A stretch of DNA of 64,000 nucleotides from Papilionanthe hookeriana x Papilionanthe teres (Eukaryota; Streptophyta; Magnoliopsida; Asparagales; Orchidaceae): NCBI GenBank assembly GCA_022702705.1, contig CM040430.1, positions 80,107,239 to 80,171,238 on the forward strand, in the 5' to 3' direction. The notes beneath the pieces were generated by a model that saw nothing but the letters and a program-made list of their open reading frames with translations, searched no databases and was not told the origin of the DNA. Below, piece by piece: positions 44,764-58,760 of the stretch (the first letter of the stretch is position 1; every line of letters begins with the position of its first letter). The position numbers were made by a program, and so were the translations under genes.

Positions 44764-47700
44764 TTACCTTCTCTCGTAAATGAAAGAGAACTGGATATTA
44801 CATTGTTGGGAGAGTCTTCTGATCTTATGTATCCAATTTGAAAGATGCCAAGGAGGATGGAGAGTGTTATGTAAGTATTGCAGAATAGTGGCAGAGTCAC
44901 ATTCCACAAGGATATTATGCCAATGGCAGGAAATGGCCAAATGTATAGCCCAAAAAACTGCTGTTAACTCAGCTTCTAAAGCATCAGCCGCCACGGTAGG
45001 AGTATGGAAGAGACAGATACACTTGCCATAAGGATCCCCGAACACACCACCACACCCGGCACCGGCCAGTCGCAAAAGCCCCATCAGTGTTAACTTTAAT
45101 GAAAGGGGAGAGAGGAGCCTTCCAATTAACTAAAATAATCTTAAACTGCTTGGGGTGAAGAAGGGTAGGATAGTGAAGAATGTTGGGGAAGTGCTTCCAA
45201 AGTATGATTTTAGTCAAGAAGGCCTGACAATTTGTTACCACAGTTAATACTTTGCTGCTCTCCTCCTCATTTTTTACTTTGTTCCTGTGCATCCAGATGA
45301 ACCATGCAATCAGAAAAGGGACAGCCACTAAATTAGCTTTATTCCATTGCCGCAGCAGTGGATATGTCCTTCCAATCAAGTAGAATAGTATTTATGTTTA
45401 ATAAATTGATCACACCCCTCCAGTACTTCCCGAGAAAAGTAACGAGTTAAAGAAAAGATGTTGCGAGAGATTCGGCAGCTAGTCCCACGGAGGTAGCACT
45501 TGGAAGGTCCTCTAATTCCCTTGAGTTTGAGGATGTCATCAGTAGGAAGTAGATGGTGAAAGAGCCTCCAGATGAAGAAAGACATGGATGGAGTTAGATA
45601 ATTGTTCCAGATATGTTTGCCCCAAGTAATGTCAGGCCAATTGTAAATGGTCTGGTAGATATGCTTAGTAAGGCTGTGGGGCTTACCATTCTGCCAGATA
45701 ATTTTGTCAGGTTGGGAAGTATCAAAATGAATAGCGAAACACTGTTGAGCGAGAAAAATCGATCGACAATTCCTGAAGCTTAGTGAGGGACCAATGATTA
45801 TTGTCCCAGCAGGTAGCCACGAGGAAAAGCTCGTTGGTTTGTTTGTGGGATAGCAATCTTCATTTCAGGTGGGCACCAAGTATCCTGCCAGAACATAATC
45901 TTCCCTTGACCAAGCTCCCATGTGAAAAGTGATTCAGCCAGATCTCTATTGATAAGCATTTGTTTCCAAATTCTAGAGCAACCTGGTTTAATTTGGGCCA
46001 AGCCAGGGTGGCTATCTTTACAATATTTTCCTGTCAAGTAAAGTGCCCATAGAGACTTCTGTTGTCTGAATTCCACCCATAACTTGCGGAAATTGACTTT
46101 CGCAGATGATGCAACCCTTTGAAACCCAATCCTCCAGCCCAGTAGGTTTGGCAAGTTTCCGCCAACTTGCCCGAGTGCATTTGCTTCCTCCGACCGGACC
46201 AAAGAAACCTATTAAAAATTCTTTCAATTTGGATTCGGAGCTTTTCTTTAAACAAGCCATTTGGAGAACATAATTAGGGAAGGTGGTAAGGATACCGTGA
46301 AGTAGAGTGATTCTTCCCCCATCGGATAAATAAGAATTAGCCCAATTAGAGAGTTGGGTATTCGACTTACCAATGATCTCATCAAAGTGGAGCTCGCTTA
46401 GATTTCCCCTGATCGAAGCACTCCCGTGTATTTCATAGGAAGAGATGCAGATAGAAAATCCAGTATAGCTAGTAATCCAGTGACAGAGGTCAGGCTTGGT
46501 GTTACTAGAGAAAATCAATTCACATTTGGTTTTGTTAAATTGGAGCCCAGAAATATTTTGGAATTGAGTAAGGCATTCATTAACTCTCTTGACAGCCAGC
46601 TTGGAAGCTCTGGAAAATAACATCAGATCATCAGCATACAATAGATGGGAGATGATAACATTTGATTTATGGTGGTATCTAGCATAGTGGTGAGGAGAAA
46701 TTTGAGCTTCAAGGAGTCTAGAGAGATAATCCATCACTAATATAAAAATGGAGGGGGAAAGAGGGTCTCCCTGTTTAAGACCTCTCGGTAGCTTGAAACC
46801 TCCCCAAGACCGACCATTTACCGAATTGAGTGATGGTTGAACTTCAGCCATCTTTTGATCATTTGGCGTAACTCGAGTGGAAAGCCTCGGCATGCGGCAC
46901 TTAGAGAATGAAGTTCCAATCTACAGTATCATATGCTTTCTTAATGTCAAGTTTGTATATGATATTACCTCCCCTACATGTTTTGTCAAGATCAAGAAGT
47001 AATTCCTGGGCAAGCAGAACATTGTCAGTTATGGACCTTCCTTTCACAAAAGCTGACTGCTGAGGGCTAATAATTTTGTCCAGATGAGGTTGTAATCTCC
47101 CCACAATAACTTTGCTAATTAGTTTGCTTATCACTGAAGTTAGACTTATAGGTCTGTAGTGGTTCCAATTTACAGGAGCATTTGTTTTAGGGATGAGCAC
47201 AGTGTTAGATGAGTAGAAGTATTGATTAAGATCAAAGCCATTAAAGAAACCTTGAACTGCAGCAACCACTTCAGTGTGACAAAAATTCCGAGCCTTTTTA
47301 TAGAATTCAGCATTAAACCCATCTGGTCCAATGAGCTTTAGAATTGTCGATGGATCGCAAAGCTGACCAAATTTCTTCCATAGAGGGAGTGTCAGTAAGA
47401 TGGAGAGAGCTGGTGTAGTTGTGGACATCATTAAACAGATTGCTATCAATAGGAATACCTGAACCTGGCTTGAAGGTCAGAAGCTTTTGAAAAAAGGAAA
47501 CAGCACTATTAGCAATATCAGTTCCATTAGTAAGAAGTGTCCCTTGATCGATCCCGATTGAAAAAATGGCATTGCACTTCCTTTTATACTTAATACAAGC
47601 ATGATAGTATTTAGTATTCCTATCCCCAAGTTTAAATTTGTTAATAGAAGCTTTCGACCGAGGATTTGGTCTTGCCGATTGATGTAAGTTAGCAACTTTT

Positions 47701-48660
47701 CTTGGGCAGCAACAAAATCCTTAAACTTGTTATGATCAGCTTGGGCAGCAACCTCAGTATTGTTGACCTCCCATTCAGCTTGGATTACCTCCTTGAAGAC
47801 ATCACCAATGGACTCCCAGCTCCACTTCCTGAGAGCTTTAGCAAGTTTCTGTTGTAGGTATTGCAGTTTAGTAAAAGGGTTAGTAGAGGAAATCCCTTTC
47901 CAGTTGTCTTGCATAATTTTATTAAACTCGGGATGGCCTGACCAAAAGCTTAGGTATCTAAATGGAGGGGAGGAGGTTTGGGGCTGTGGAGTGGAAATGG
48001 TTAAAAGAAGGGGTCCGTGATCGGATCCAAGCAAAATTAAGATGAGAAATAGTGGTATGCAGAAATTGGTGGTGCCAGGAATCATTAGCCAAAAACCTAT
48101 CCAGTCTCTCCCAGATGGCCCCTCTTCTCCATGTGAACTGGTTCCCAATGAAGCCAAGATCAAAAAGGCCTGCCAAAAGGATATTATCATTAAATTCAGA
48201 AATCATACCTTGGTTGGGAATTCTCCCTCCCAATTTTTCACTTGGAGAAGCTATGCTATTAAAGTCACCCCCCACAATCCAACTTTGATGTTCCTCCTTA
48301 CCGATTTTTATAATCTCATTCCACAGAGTTAGCCTCTCGGCTTTGGTACAGCCAAGCATAAACAAATGTTGCCGCAAAGCTATTACCCATCAACCGAAAA
48401 TGACGATGTAAAAGCCGGGAGTGGTCAACCATAACCTTCCAAGAGAGTTCTTTTCTGCAGATCACCCAAATTTTGTTTGTGCAATTTGCATAAAAAGTGC
48501 ATCCAGGGAATTTATTTAGGATTCTAGAATGATTTTTATGGACCATTGGTTCCAAAAGAATCATACACCAAAGCTGGTGTTTTTTGTACAAGTGTAATAA
48601 TCTCTTTAAGGTGAGGGGGTGTGCCACCCCTCTAATATTCCAACACGAGCAGTTGATCAT
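44764..48660 (-). pseudogene. LINE 2 ORF2: endonuclease, reverse transcriptase, RNase H
   Basis: The start at 48660 gives MINCSCWNIRGVAHPLTL. Endonuclease features are LEPMVH, GGDFNSIASPSEK and DLGFIGNQFTWRRG. The reverse transcriptase (47449-46018) shows GPDGFNAEFYKKA, NHYRPISLTSVISK, SAFVKGRSITDNVLLAQEL, LDIKKAYDTVDWNFI, PRGLKQGDPLSPSIF and an intact YADD (46627-46638). The RNase H region (45379-44764) has VNTDGAFATG and DALEAELTAVFWAIHLA. Frameshifts split it into about seven frames. The role is as for LINE 1. The RNase H domain after the zinc finger is characteristic of plant L1s. Confidence 0.88.
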
Positions 48661-49905
48661 CCGGAGGTTTAGGGTTGGGTGATGTAGGAGTAGATTTAGA
48701 TCCGGACTCGGATCTAGTAGTAGTTCTGCTCCCGGAAGGGAGCCGAGGGGATCCATTGTGAATTCTCATTAGTTCGGATTGTTCTCGTGAAGGACCCGTT
48801 AATTTACGCAGCTTCGGTAGAGTGATGCTTTTTCTTCTTTGACTTCGAATTTGCCAGGCTTCTTCCATTTTCTTTTGATTTTCCTCTAACATTACTTGGA
48901 GAGGGACAATCAACTGGTATGTGGAGTTCGACATTCAAACCCGTCCCGGAAGTACGGACTCTTTGGAGTTCCGGTTGTGCTTGAGCGAGAGGGGATTACA
49001 TCAATTAGTTCCGAGTTACACTCGTTCATCCGAGTGTCATTAACCACTTGGGCGTATTGGGTTACACCCTTACCTTTTCTCGTTTTTTGGAAGGAGGTCT
49101 GAGCCTATAGCATTTTTCCTTAGGATGGCCAAACATCCTGCAGTGGTGGCAATAGATAGGTTTATTTTCTAGTGTTACTTCCTGCCAAAACCCATCACCA
49201 TTATCAGAAGTAGTAATCCAGATCTTATCAATGTCTGGCAGTGACACATCTCTTTCTATCAAAACCTTTGCGACGGTGGGGTTACCCATATCATGAGTTG
49301 GAGAGTCAACTCTAAGGGGTGTGCCCGAGCCCCGCTAATCCGAAAAATGGAATTGGTGTGGTATAGTTGGATTGGTAGGTTTGGGAAAGTAAACCACAAA
49401 GGTTTTAAAGGGGGTTCTTTGGCGAGGGTCAAATCTCGGGTACCATTTGATAAGCTTCATAGATGAATTAGCCAGCTCGCATAACCTCGCATTCCCAACG
49501 ACCTTGCATAGTCCTCCTCCTTAGATAGCTCTAATAAGGAGGTGCCTTCCATCCATCACCCCCGACTTCCACTCGTCCTTCAAGCCGAAAATTTTCAAAA
49601 TGTCTCCCGACCATTTCCAATTTGGGATGTCCATATTGGAATTGACCCACAATGGTGAACTTAACGGAATCGACCGGGGCATTCATTTCCCGAGTAGTAA
49701 AAACTATAGCGAGTCGACCATCCTTGATGCCCGGAGGTCTAACAAAAGGGCAATCGGCCCTACCGACAGCTGCATCATGCGAGTATTCGAGGAAAAGTAA
49801 GGTGTTCTACAGATTTAGGCCCCTGACTGTTCATGACAGCAGAAGCATAAGTTGGGGGGGTCATCATGACACTAGAGCTAGCCAAAGCCAAAAGGAACAC
49901 ACCCC
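48632..49905 (-). pseudogene. LINE 2 ORF1, DUF4283 and zinc-knuckle protein, broken
   Basis: Pieces on the minus strand are a CCHC knuckle (CHHCRMFGHPKEKC, C-x2-C-x4-H-x4-C) in the frame at 49062-49289, preceded by VAKVLIERDVSLPDIDKIW. The last frame, at 48632-48934, is rich in Ser, Arg and Pro (PSGSRTTTRSESGSKSTPTS). The DUF4283 part up to about 49905 is in broken frames. The last frame overlaps the ORF2 start by about 29 bases, so ORF1 and ORF2 are tightly packed. Confidence 0.8.
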
Positions 49906-50179
49906 AGAAAGAATCGAGTAAAGACCAAGAGTTCAAATCAAACTACCAAACCAGAAGGCAATGGAACAGTAGTCGAATTCAAAACATCAGGAGCCCGGGA
50001 AAGCTTTAAACCAACAAATGTCCTCGGAGTAAGTCCACCAAGGGTGAGCACCACTTACCGACCCAACAGCAGAAACCTCCAACAACCCGAAAGACACCAC
50101 CACGTACTCGCCGCCCCCCAAACGGCTCCATCACGACCCAAACCCTAGCGAGCTAAGGCGACCGCCACCACCATGACTT

Positions 50180-50301
<122 letters not shown>

Positions 50302-53300
50302 CTAAATTCGAGATCATAAATTTTGGAAAATTAAATAAGTCGCACCATTAGATCATCCACATTCTCATTTCTTCCTATACATAATAATTCAAATATTTAC
50401 AATTTTACCCTTATTTAGAAAAAGTTATGAGTAGGTTACTGTCCTATTTACTCTTTCTGTTTCAATCATTTTAATGAATTAATCATCCTAATTTAATACC
50501 CTTTCTCTCTATTTTAACATAAAAGTTGGTTAAGTTAAGGTTAGAGTGTAAAATTCCTAAATTACCATTATGCCCCTTAGGGTTTATACCCCATAACTCT
50601 CACATTCTCACTTTAATAATTATAAGACATCACTGAACCCTTATCCATGAGTTAATTAAGACATTAAAGATGAAATTATATTTTTTCTGAGATTTAATTA
50701 TTTTCTATAATTATTTAAACCCATAATTATGAATTTCCAATGGTGATTAATTTAATTACCCAAAGTATGTTCTCTGTCCTTAAGAAATATTTATATTATT
50801 GCTAAAGGTTAGAAGACCATTTGGGAAAATTTTTCATGAATTTTGATACATAGTATATTTTTTTAATATTTAATTATTTTAATAAGTAAATACTTGAAAA
50901 ATATATTTATTTTATATTTTAAATTCTACTTTGATTTTTCTTTAATCCCTCTGACCTTACTAAACATACCAAACTTAAATTCCACTTTGATTTTTCTTAC
51001 TTTAATTTTATTTTTTATAATTATTTTAAGTAAACAGAGGTAACTACCATAGAAAATTAGGGCTTTTAGGGGTAGAAGTGCTCTCTGACTTTGGAAAACT
51101 CAGAAAAAATCTTTAGGCTCATGATGAATAAGCTTTGAAATTTCATACAATATTGATACATTTTTAATTACTTAAGCTTTAAATAAGGTTTAGAGTATTT
51201 AATTAGTAAAGAATCAGACATTAATCAAATATTTTTAATTTTTAGTTCATTAAATTCACCTTTGTTCACTGAACACAGAAGTATTTTTATTTTATTTTTC
51301 TGCACCAAGATATGATCTTTTGAAGTTATATTTAATTTTTCATATTTATTTAAATCAAAATATCTCGATTTATCTACTTAACCACGTCGGTGCCAAATCA
51401 TCCTTGACATCTTCAAACTGTCGTGTGACACCTTCTCATTTGTTGCGCTTTCCACGTAGGCCGCCACGTATGCCCATAGTTCGGGGTATTTAACCACATT
51501 AATTCGACGCTCAAACCGATCTGTGCCATCCATTTTAAATACAAGGGAATGGACGCATCCGTTCATCATCCCTAATAAGTTATGAATCGATAACCATCCA
51601 TGATCTAGAGTAAAGATCACACTCGATTCTCAACATAATTCAATGAATGTTGATCCTATAGCTTCATATAAGTGAGACGAACCTATCTATATGACTAAGT
51701 GGACATGACTTGTTCATCTTCTTCATAAAAGACTAAAATCGTGAGGACTTTAGGGATTTTTGAGATATACCTTTGCCCAAGAGGTGAGGCCTCGATTGGG
51801 TTGGTTGAGAAGCTTTGTCTTGACACCATGAACCACCTCCAAATGTTGACTTGCATTGTGGATGGGCAAAAGTATGAACTAGACCAAAGGGTGGCTTGGG
51901 CCATAGAGCTATGGTAAAGGGTGTAGGAGAGGGCACCTTTGATTATGGAAGTGGCTTTGAGGTGTGGCAAAGATTTTTGGATAGTTAATTTGAAGTTTGA
52001 AGGAGTTTTGGTGGAATGACTAAAATGTCCTTATTTTTTGCTTTGAACTTATGGTTTCTCAGTGGGGAGAAAGAGCTATAGAAGGTGGGAATGAGCTCAG
52101 TGTGATTGTGGTGGAAATTAGAACAAGTTTGGCATAGTTTCCCTAATGTTTGTGCACACCTCTTCGTTTGGCCATAATGGGATGACCAATTTATAGGCCA
52201 AATATTGGGGCCAATTGGGCTGTCCATGAGGAGGAAAATGAAGATGAGGTTGTGGTGAGGTGGAGGTCAAGCTCCAATGGGGGTGAGCCATATTGGATGG
52301 GTTCAAGTTTGTGTTTTCCCCATGGGTGGCTCTCAGCCTTCGGCTTACCACTGGCCAGGGCATGGGTGATCACCATTCACTTATGGGAAGTTAGCGATGG
52401 GTAGCGGTGAAGGCAATTGGGTGGTAACAAATGTCGATGGGATAAATTTGAATGGAATGGGGGTTGGGTCACATTTGGTTTGACTAGGGTTTGACTCATG
52501 GGTATGGTCTTGGCTCACCTTGGCTCACTTTCATGGTGGTTTAACCTAGTGGCCAGCATGGGGGCTTGGGTGGTCAGGTCCTAGTCATAGAGATTAGTGC
52601 ATAAACATGACTTTGGGTGAAGCAGGAGTAGGGTTAAGTACTTTAAGTGTAGTCATTAAAGTGGGTACTCCTCTTGCCACTTGGGGAATGACGACATGTT
52701 ATGGATCACATTTGGCTTGTAAGAAGCCTCGTGGCTTGTATGTGGCTTAAGCATATTTAATAGAGAAATAATTTAGGAATTTTGGGCATTTTATGTGGCT
52801 TTATCATGAAGTCTAATGTAGAATAAATTAATCGTGAATGTTATGGTCTATGATTTGATTTTTTATTGATTGAATGAGGTGTCTTATGATATGGTGGTGG
52901 GTTTTTTATTTTAAAAGAAATTAAAAATTGGGCTTGGTTTAGTGGGCTTTTAGGATGGGTTAGGGAGATTTAAATTTGGGCTTGAAACTGGGCATGGACT
53001 TGGTGAAAATTTAAATCAACCATGAGCTTGATGAGTTTAGAAATTATCATGATGAATTTGGGACATGAGCTTGGTGAGGTTGGATGTGGCATGTGTGTTC
53101 AATTTTTGTGGATTTTGGGTTTAGAGAGGACTTGGCAAGAATTTGGATTTGAATTTGGGTATTTTTAGATTGGGCTTGAAATTCAGTGGGATTGGATTTG
53201 ATTTTAGATTCTGGTGGATTTGTGGAAGATTTGGTGACTTGGATTGATTTTTGGTGGATTTGGGTTGGATTTGGTGGCTTGGATTGCTTTTGGAGGATTT

Positions 53301-53642
53301 GTTGGATCTAGATGGATTTGGTGGACTTTGGTGGATTTAGGTGGAAATAATGTGCATGTGAGTTGAAGTACGTGTCCAAGTCATAAAGGATTTCTCTAAG
53401 GTCTTATGATATTATGGAAACTCATTTTTTAGTTTCAACATGTTGGTCCCAATCAACTTAATCAAGTATTGAGGATTTGAGACCACCCATGTGAGACTTC
53501 ACAAAAGACCGAGGAAGTGACTAGAATTTCTAATTAGGGTAGATCTCATTACTAGTCATCTAGAACATTCAATAGGAAAGTCCTGTGGCTAGATCCTATG
53601 CTCTAGAGAATGAATATAGACCTCATCAAATTGAGGTCAACA
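50302..53642 (+). mobile_element. Family L, 3' half (copy 6)
   Basis: It aligns with 61400 onward. Blocks include TTTATGCCC-type text at about 50570, CTCTGAC.TT..AAAA.TCAG (51090), TCTACTTA.CCACG at 51370, and the GC-rich stretch to about 51600 (ACGCTCAAACCG). It then runs through a GC-richer part to a terminus AGGTCAACA at 53642 that matches 26008 and 11105. The 5' half is missing, cut by the TA array and LINE 2. No primer site follows the 3' edge. Confidence 0.6.
53090..53350. repeat. Degenerate TTTGGTGGATT-rich stretch
   Basis: Many imperfect GGTGGATT, GGATTTGGT and TTGGATT words on the plus strand with no fixed period. It lies inside the family L copy and looks like decayed simple repeat. 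Confidence 0.6.
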
Positions 53643-53659
53643 AGGTTATCTAAAAATAA

Positions 53660-54389
53660 TTTATAAAGTGTAATGAAATATTATTAGTTAATCAGAGATA
53701 CTTTAAGCCTTTTAATTTTCAATCAAACCAATTTAATTGAGTGTTTTCATTACAAATAAATTATAGTATATTGATGTTCACATTAAGAAGAATTTGAGAA
53801 TTATTATTTAGGGGTAATTAGACATTCAATATATTTAAAAGAATGGTGCTTCACCAAACAAAAAATTCTTATTTGAATTGTTGAATTGAAAAAATAAAAA
53901 TGAATAATAAATAAAGAATTGTGAAATGCCTACTTTAAAAGAAAAATCAAAATAAATGGCTAACCGCCATAAGAAGAAGCTTGAGGTGATGATAAAAAAG
54001 AAAAAGAAAATTAGTATCTTAGTTATCTCTTGGATAGTCAGACTTAAAAACTTCTTAAAAAAATCCTTAGAGAGGTTAAGAGATGTTTGGTTAGTTAGTT
54101 GAATCTTAATTGTTTTTAAAATATCTTTGAGAAAGGGAAATATTTCAATTACACTAGATTTAAAATTTTGAGTTTTTCTTATAATTAGGAAGAAGAGAAT
54201 TAAAAAAAAGAGACTAGTTTAATAGAAACTAATGAAAATCCTACCTTGAAATGAGATTTGCATATCTTTGTTACACTCATATAATCTAGTTAAAGAATCA
54301 AGATGCCATATAAGAACTCCAAACATCTTTTTAATTCTTTTTGAATTATGAGATTACTTGAGGGCAAGTAAAAAGTAAGTTTAGGGGAG
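53660..54389 (+). mobile_element. Athila-type internal 3' end, plus strand
   Basis: Non-coding AT-rich sequence ending in the Athila signature ATTACTTGAGGGCAAGTA and a polypurine tract AAGTTTAGGGGAG (54377-54389). No pol sequence remains, so only the last ~0.7 kb of the interior is present. Confidence 0.6.
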
Positions 54390-54390
54390 T

Positions 54391-55973
54391 TGATATGAGA
54401 TAGACTTATGTGATTTAATTACACTAAATAACAAGTTAATTTCCTTAGTTATTATGACATTATGCTTAATAAAAGTATTCTTTTTATGATTATAGGAGAT
54501 AAAGTTTAAGTCACTTGGGGAAGGAAAAGAGGAGTGGGGTGCAAAAGTGATGAAAATTAGGATTTCACACTAGCAGCCCAACATTTGTGCGCATGACCGG
54601 AACACATAGCATATGCATGCCCCTACATGTGTGCATCCGCACACAACTGTATCAGACACTCCCACATCCAGCGTTGTTGTTGTAGTCATGCACTTCACTC
54701 GCATACACATGCACACAATCACTACTACACGTGGTTGCATCCTTGAGCCTCCACAATTCTACTTACCTATGTGTGTGCATTTGCGTGCTTGCGACAATGC
54801 ATGTGCGAGAACCTATGATGCCCCGTTGTGTCTGCAGTTGCACACACTCCCAAAACACTCCTAAATGCCTAAATTTCATGATTTTTACACTCCTAGATGA
54901 TATTTAGACCTCTAGTGTAGTACGTAAGTATATAAACTTATTTTTATTATTATGGGGGCACTTTTGGCCTTGGGGTTGAGCCTCAAAGGTTTTGGGATGT
55001 CTTTGAAGCCATAAGAGTTACTTCTTTGGGTTGGCTTGGAAGAGTTTGGTTTGTTCTTGTTTCCTCTCATTATTTCATGTTTTTTTGAGGTATTTACGAT
55101 GTTGTAAGGACCATTGAGTGCATGCGTGTGATAAGATAATTATGAGAGCTTGTCTTAAGTAGAGGGGAGCGTAAAATATTGTTAAGAATGGATTGGCTCT
55201 AAGTGAGTGTTCTGGATCTATTGTTCTGCAATCCTTATTATTATGCCTAAAATAAATGTTTTTTTATCTTTTTTTTATCATGCATTATGATTGACTTCAT
55301 TTCACGCTCCTGTGATGTAAGACATGCTTTTCTTGTGGTTTTCATTATATGTTTTTTTTGTTTCTCTCAATGTTTTTATAATGCACAAATTTTTAATGTT
55401 GATGAGTTAACCTTCTAGGCATAATTTACTTATCAGGTGCGATAAGAACGTTAAAATCCCTCATGAACTATGACATCTGCTTGTTGCAAAGTGGAACGAG
55501 TAGTTTAACTATAAAAACCTGATAGAATAAGCATATTATAGCTAGAATTTTGCAACCAAGGTAGGTGATCTATAGAATCCTGAAAAACACAATAGGTTTA
55601 AGTGAAACATAACTTTATGTGTTTTTTATTCTTCTTTCAATTTAAAAATAAGCTTAAGGAGAAAACTTTTATCCTTAATTTTCAACAATAACATGGGTTC
55701 GATAGGAAAACTTCAAGAAACCGCCGACTGACGTCACACGAGTATGAATCTTGCATATATAAAAAAATCAAGGCTTTTCATACCATTTATGTTACTGCAG
55801 TTTAAGACTATTAGATTTCTATCTTTCATTTGATCACTTCAATCTGACTTAGCGATTAAGTAGACTAAAACTTCGCTTGTTAAGAATATTTTGACACTAT
55901 CATTGTGGGATTGATACGCTAAATTTATTTATATATATTACTTGATCGACATGTTCACGATCGTGATTGATCA
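54391..55973 (+). mobile_element. Athila-type 3' LTR (LTR C)
   Basis: It starts TGATATG directly after the polypurine tract and is about 1.58 kb, like LTR A and B. Its end carries TGTGGGATTGATACG and TATATTACTTGATCGACA, the counterpart of the ATCGATCCCAC / ATTACTT.A.CGATAC block of LTR1 and A. The 3' edge (TGATCA) is approximate. Confidence 0.65.
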
Positions 55974-56206
55974 ACTTACTTTGCAGATTTCGAGCTTAGA
56001 GACACACTCTCAAGCAATGCAGATAACAAAGGCACTAACCATGCCCTATTTATAGAATATCATGTACACGAAATTCCAATGAGTTCAACTATTAAATAAC
56101 TGATTACAAAATAAATAAATATGTTTTTTGTATGATATCTTATTCTTATTTCAACACACTTTAAGAAATGTGAGAATTGAAAGACAAAATATGTATGTCA
56201 AAAGTG

Positions 56207-57046
56207 TGTCGGCACAAATCTCATGAAAATTTAATGGACTACGAGACAAAAAATGTCATCAAGGATGACTCATTTTAGGAAGATCAAAGGTCATGTCAGC
56301 ATAAGACTAAAAGTACTATTTGACTAGCTACAACTCGTTGAGAGCAGGATCTGTAGCCAACCGACGAAGGTCATCTAAGTTAAAGAACGAGGATATAAAG
56401 TCGAGAGAATACTTCAGCCAAACTCTCATGTTGACATTGTTAGCTATCCTACAAGAGCCCCCAAGACTCTTCAAGCATTCTAAGGTTCTCATCATAACAT
56501 ACTCCGTGAAAAATTTAGGCGGACCTCCTGTCGAGTGATAGGCTATCTGTAGTAATACTGTGATCCACCCTCTTCCCGACAACCTAATCTCATCCTGATG
56601 ATAAGAGATTATAAGCTACGGGTTGATAGCCAGTCATTTACCAAAGCAACCAAATGACTAACCAAGCCAATCGAGCAAAGATCTGGATTAACGAAAGAGA
56701 GCTAGAGCCAATCGACTGCCTTAACTCAGTAGAGTTGACCGAACAATCCTTGGCGGCCCAAAGACAACTGCTTTCAGTTGGCTGAGTGATATTGTAACCG
56801 AGCCATAGACTCTACATAAAATACCCTTTAAAGCCCTCATAAAAGCAGGACAAGCATGTAATTGTACCCTTTATACCTCCTTATCTATGAATAAGGGGGT
56901 CATTTGCACAGTAGATAGTTGATTAGACAGTTATAAAAGAACTAATTCTTTACTCTCCCTTTCTGTCTCTTTCTCTCTGTCTTTTGTTTTACGCTCCATT
57001 CCTTGGGTATGATTCACATAACATATTCAGATTCAACAATGATAAT
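56207..57046 (+). mobile_element. Possible solo LTR of another family
   Basis: From TGTCGGCACAAATC to about GATTCAACA. The sequence has promoter-like and leader-like features near its end (CTATGAATAAGGGGGTCA, TTATAAAAGAAC, then a CT-rich stretch TCTCCCTTTCTGTCTCTTTC). There is no partner, no polypurine tract and no target duplication that I can defend. Composition alone suggests an LTR. Confidence 0.3.
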
Positions 57047-57690
57047 ATATTTTTAACCTAGTTGACTTATGAGCTAAAGAGTTGACCTGGGGCTAATTTG
57101 AGCTTGGCTTGTTAGCTCATTGAACTCAACTCATGAGTCACTTATTGAGCCAAACTTGAGCTAGCTCTCGAGTAGCATGGCTCACTTACACCACCTAACT
57201 TCAATCCAACAGATATTGGCTCAGCTCCGTTATCAAAGCTTATGCAGTACATATGTAAATAATAAAAACTGTGTGGAATGCTAAAAATTTACAAACCGAG
57301 GAAACACATCCTAGGCCTGAGAAAAATTATTCGGTCTGCATACTGGATGCAAAACAATGCCTGTACTCCAATTAAAAAGCATCACGTATAAATGCGGGTC
57401 GACCGATTACAAAATGAAAAATGCTTTTTACTGTACTACCAGCCTAAATCTCGTCAAAGCCTCCGAAAAGGACCTTTTTGTTATTTTTTGTCATCACCGG
57501 TTTATTCGAAAAAGCATGTTTTTTCATGTTTAGGATTTATTTTGTCATGTTTTTCATTTGTGTATCTAGCAGCTAGGGGTTTCACTGCGATGGACATCTC
57601 ACTTGACAAGGAAATGTTCCTGGAATCTTAAAATATTTGTAAGAACTTTGAAATGAGGTAAGTTTAGCTGTGCGTAAAATGACATTACTG
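57047..57690. other. Unassigned
   Basis: It includes a stretch rich in GAGCT and CTCAA words (57070-57240) and a 79-codon plus-strand frame (57392-57631, RQSLRKGPFCYFLSS...) that I do not recognise and consider probably chance. Confidence 0.3.
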
Positions 57691-58760
57691 AGCTTTATCA
57701 TTATTAGTTTTATTGTGGTGGGACTGTAACATTGTTGTCATGTTATTGGAGCTTTCCGATGTCATTGTGTTTAGGGTTTAGGTTAATGGCGTGTTATGCT
57801 GGTTTTATTATGTTTTGTTATTGTTGATGATGTGAACTTTCTAGTTTTCTTGATTTGTTATTGCAGTGTTGCGATGGTACTTAGATGATATTATTCTGGT
57901 GTTATTGTGGTGCTAATATTGTATTATTGGATGTGTAACATTATATTTTTTGTTGGAGTGGGGACGTGGTATTACTTAAGTAATATCATGGTGTAATACT
58001 AGTTTTTTTCTTATGTTAATGTTATGTTGTAGGATGGGTAATATTAAGGTTTTATTGATGTGTCGATGCCGTGTTATTGTGACATTTGTCAGGTGTTTTT
58101 TTTGCGTTATTATAGTGTTTTATAGTGTTATTGGATGTAATTACTCTGTTTTACTAGAGTGCTTTTCTTGCGTTCTAATGGTGTTATCTTGGTGTTTTCG
58201 TGGTGTTATTGTGGTGTTATTTTAGTGTTATTATGGTGTTATTCTAGTATTATTATAGTGTTATTACTAATTACTAGATGTGTAATGTTACGTTTTTGTT
58301 GGAGTGGCGACGTGGTGTTATTTAAGTATTATCATAGTGTTAAATTGGTTTTTTCTGGTGTTATTGTTGTGTCATTGAATGGGTAATGTTAAGTTTTTAT
58401 TGATGTGCCCATACCATGTTATTGCGGTATTTATCAGGTATTATTTTTGTGTTATTATTGTGTTTTCTAGTGTTCTTGGATGTAATTACTCAATTTTATT
58501 GGAGTGTTATTTTGGTGTTCTAATGGTGTTATTATGGTGTTATTACTGTATTATTGTATGTCTAACATTACGTTTTTGTTAGAGTGGGGACATGGTGTTA
58601 TTTAGGTATTATCATGGTATTATACTGGTTTTTCTGGCGTTATTGTTATGTCGTTGGATGAGTAATGTTATGAATTTATTAATGTGTCGATGTCAGGTTA
58701 TTGCGACATTTATCAGGTGTTCTTTATGTGTTATTAGTGTGTTTTCTAATGTTTGTCGAC
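57690..58760. repeat. GTGTTATT-rich tandem repeat with a ~280-344-bp higher-order unit
   Basis: The plus strand is dominated by GTGTTATT-like words. A longer phrase (GGATGGGTAATATTAAGGTT, then ATTGATGTGTCGATGCC.TGTTATTG) recurs at about 58033, 58377 and 58657, spacings 344 and 280. The third unit is cut short near the start of a family L copy. Frames across it are low-complexity and not credible genes. Confidence 0.8.

Larger units (their letters stand above)
44441..50179 (-). mobile_element. L1-type LINE 2, near full length (~5.7 kb)
   Basis: Same strand, domain order and GC-rich 5' leader type as LINE 1, so the two lie head to tail with only the TA/CA array between them. The 3' end is a short T run (44441-44446, A run on the element strand) followed by the array. 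Sequence identity with LINE 1 is moderate, so this is not a recent tandem duplication. Confidence 0.9.

Noticed and set aside
54613..54864. 83-codon plus-strand ORF with Thr/His/Cys-rich sequence
   Set aside because: It is inside LTR C, is driven by CA/TG-rich words, and has no recognisable domain.
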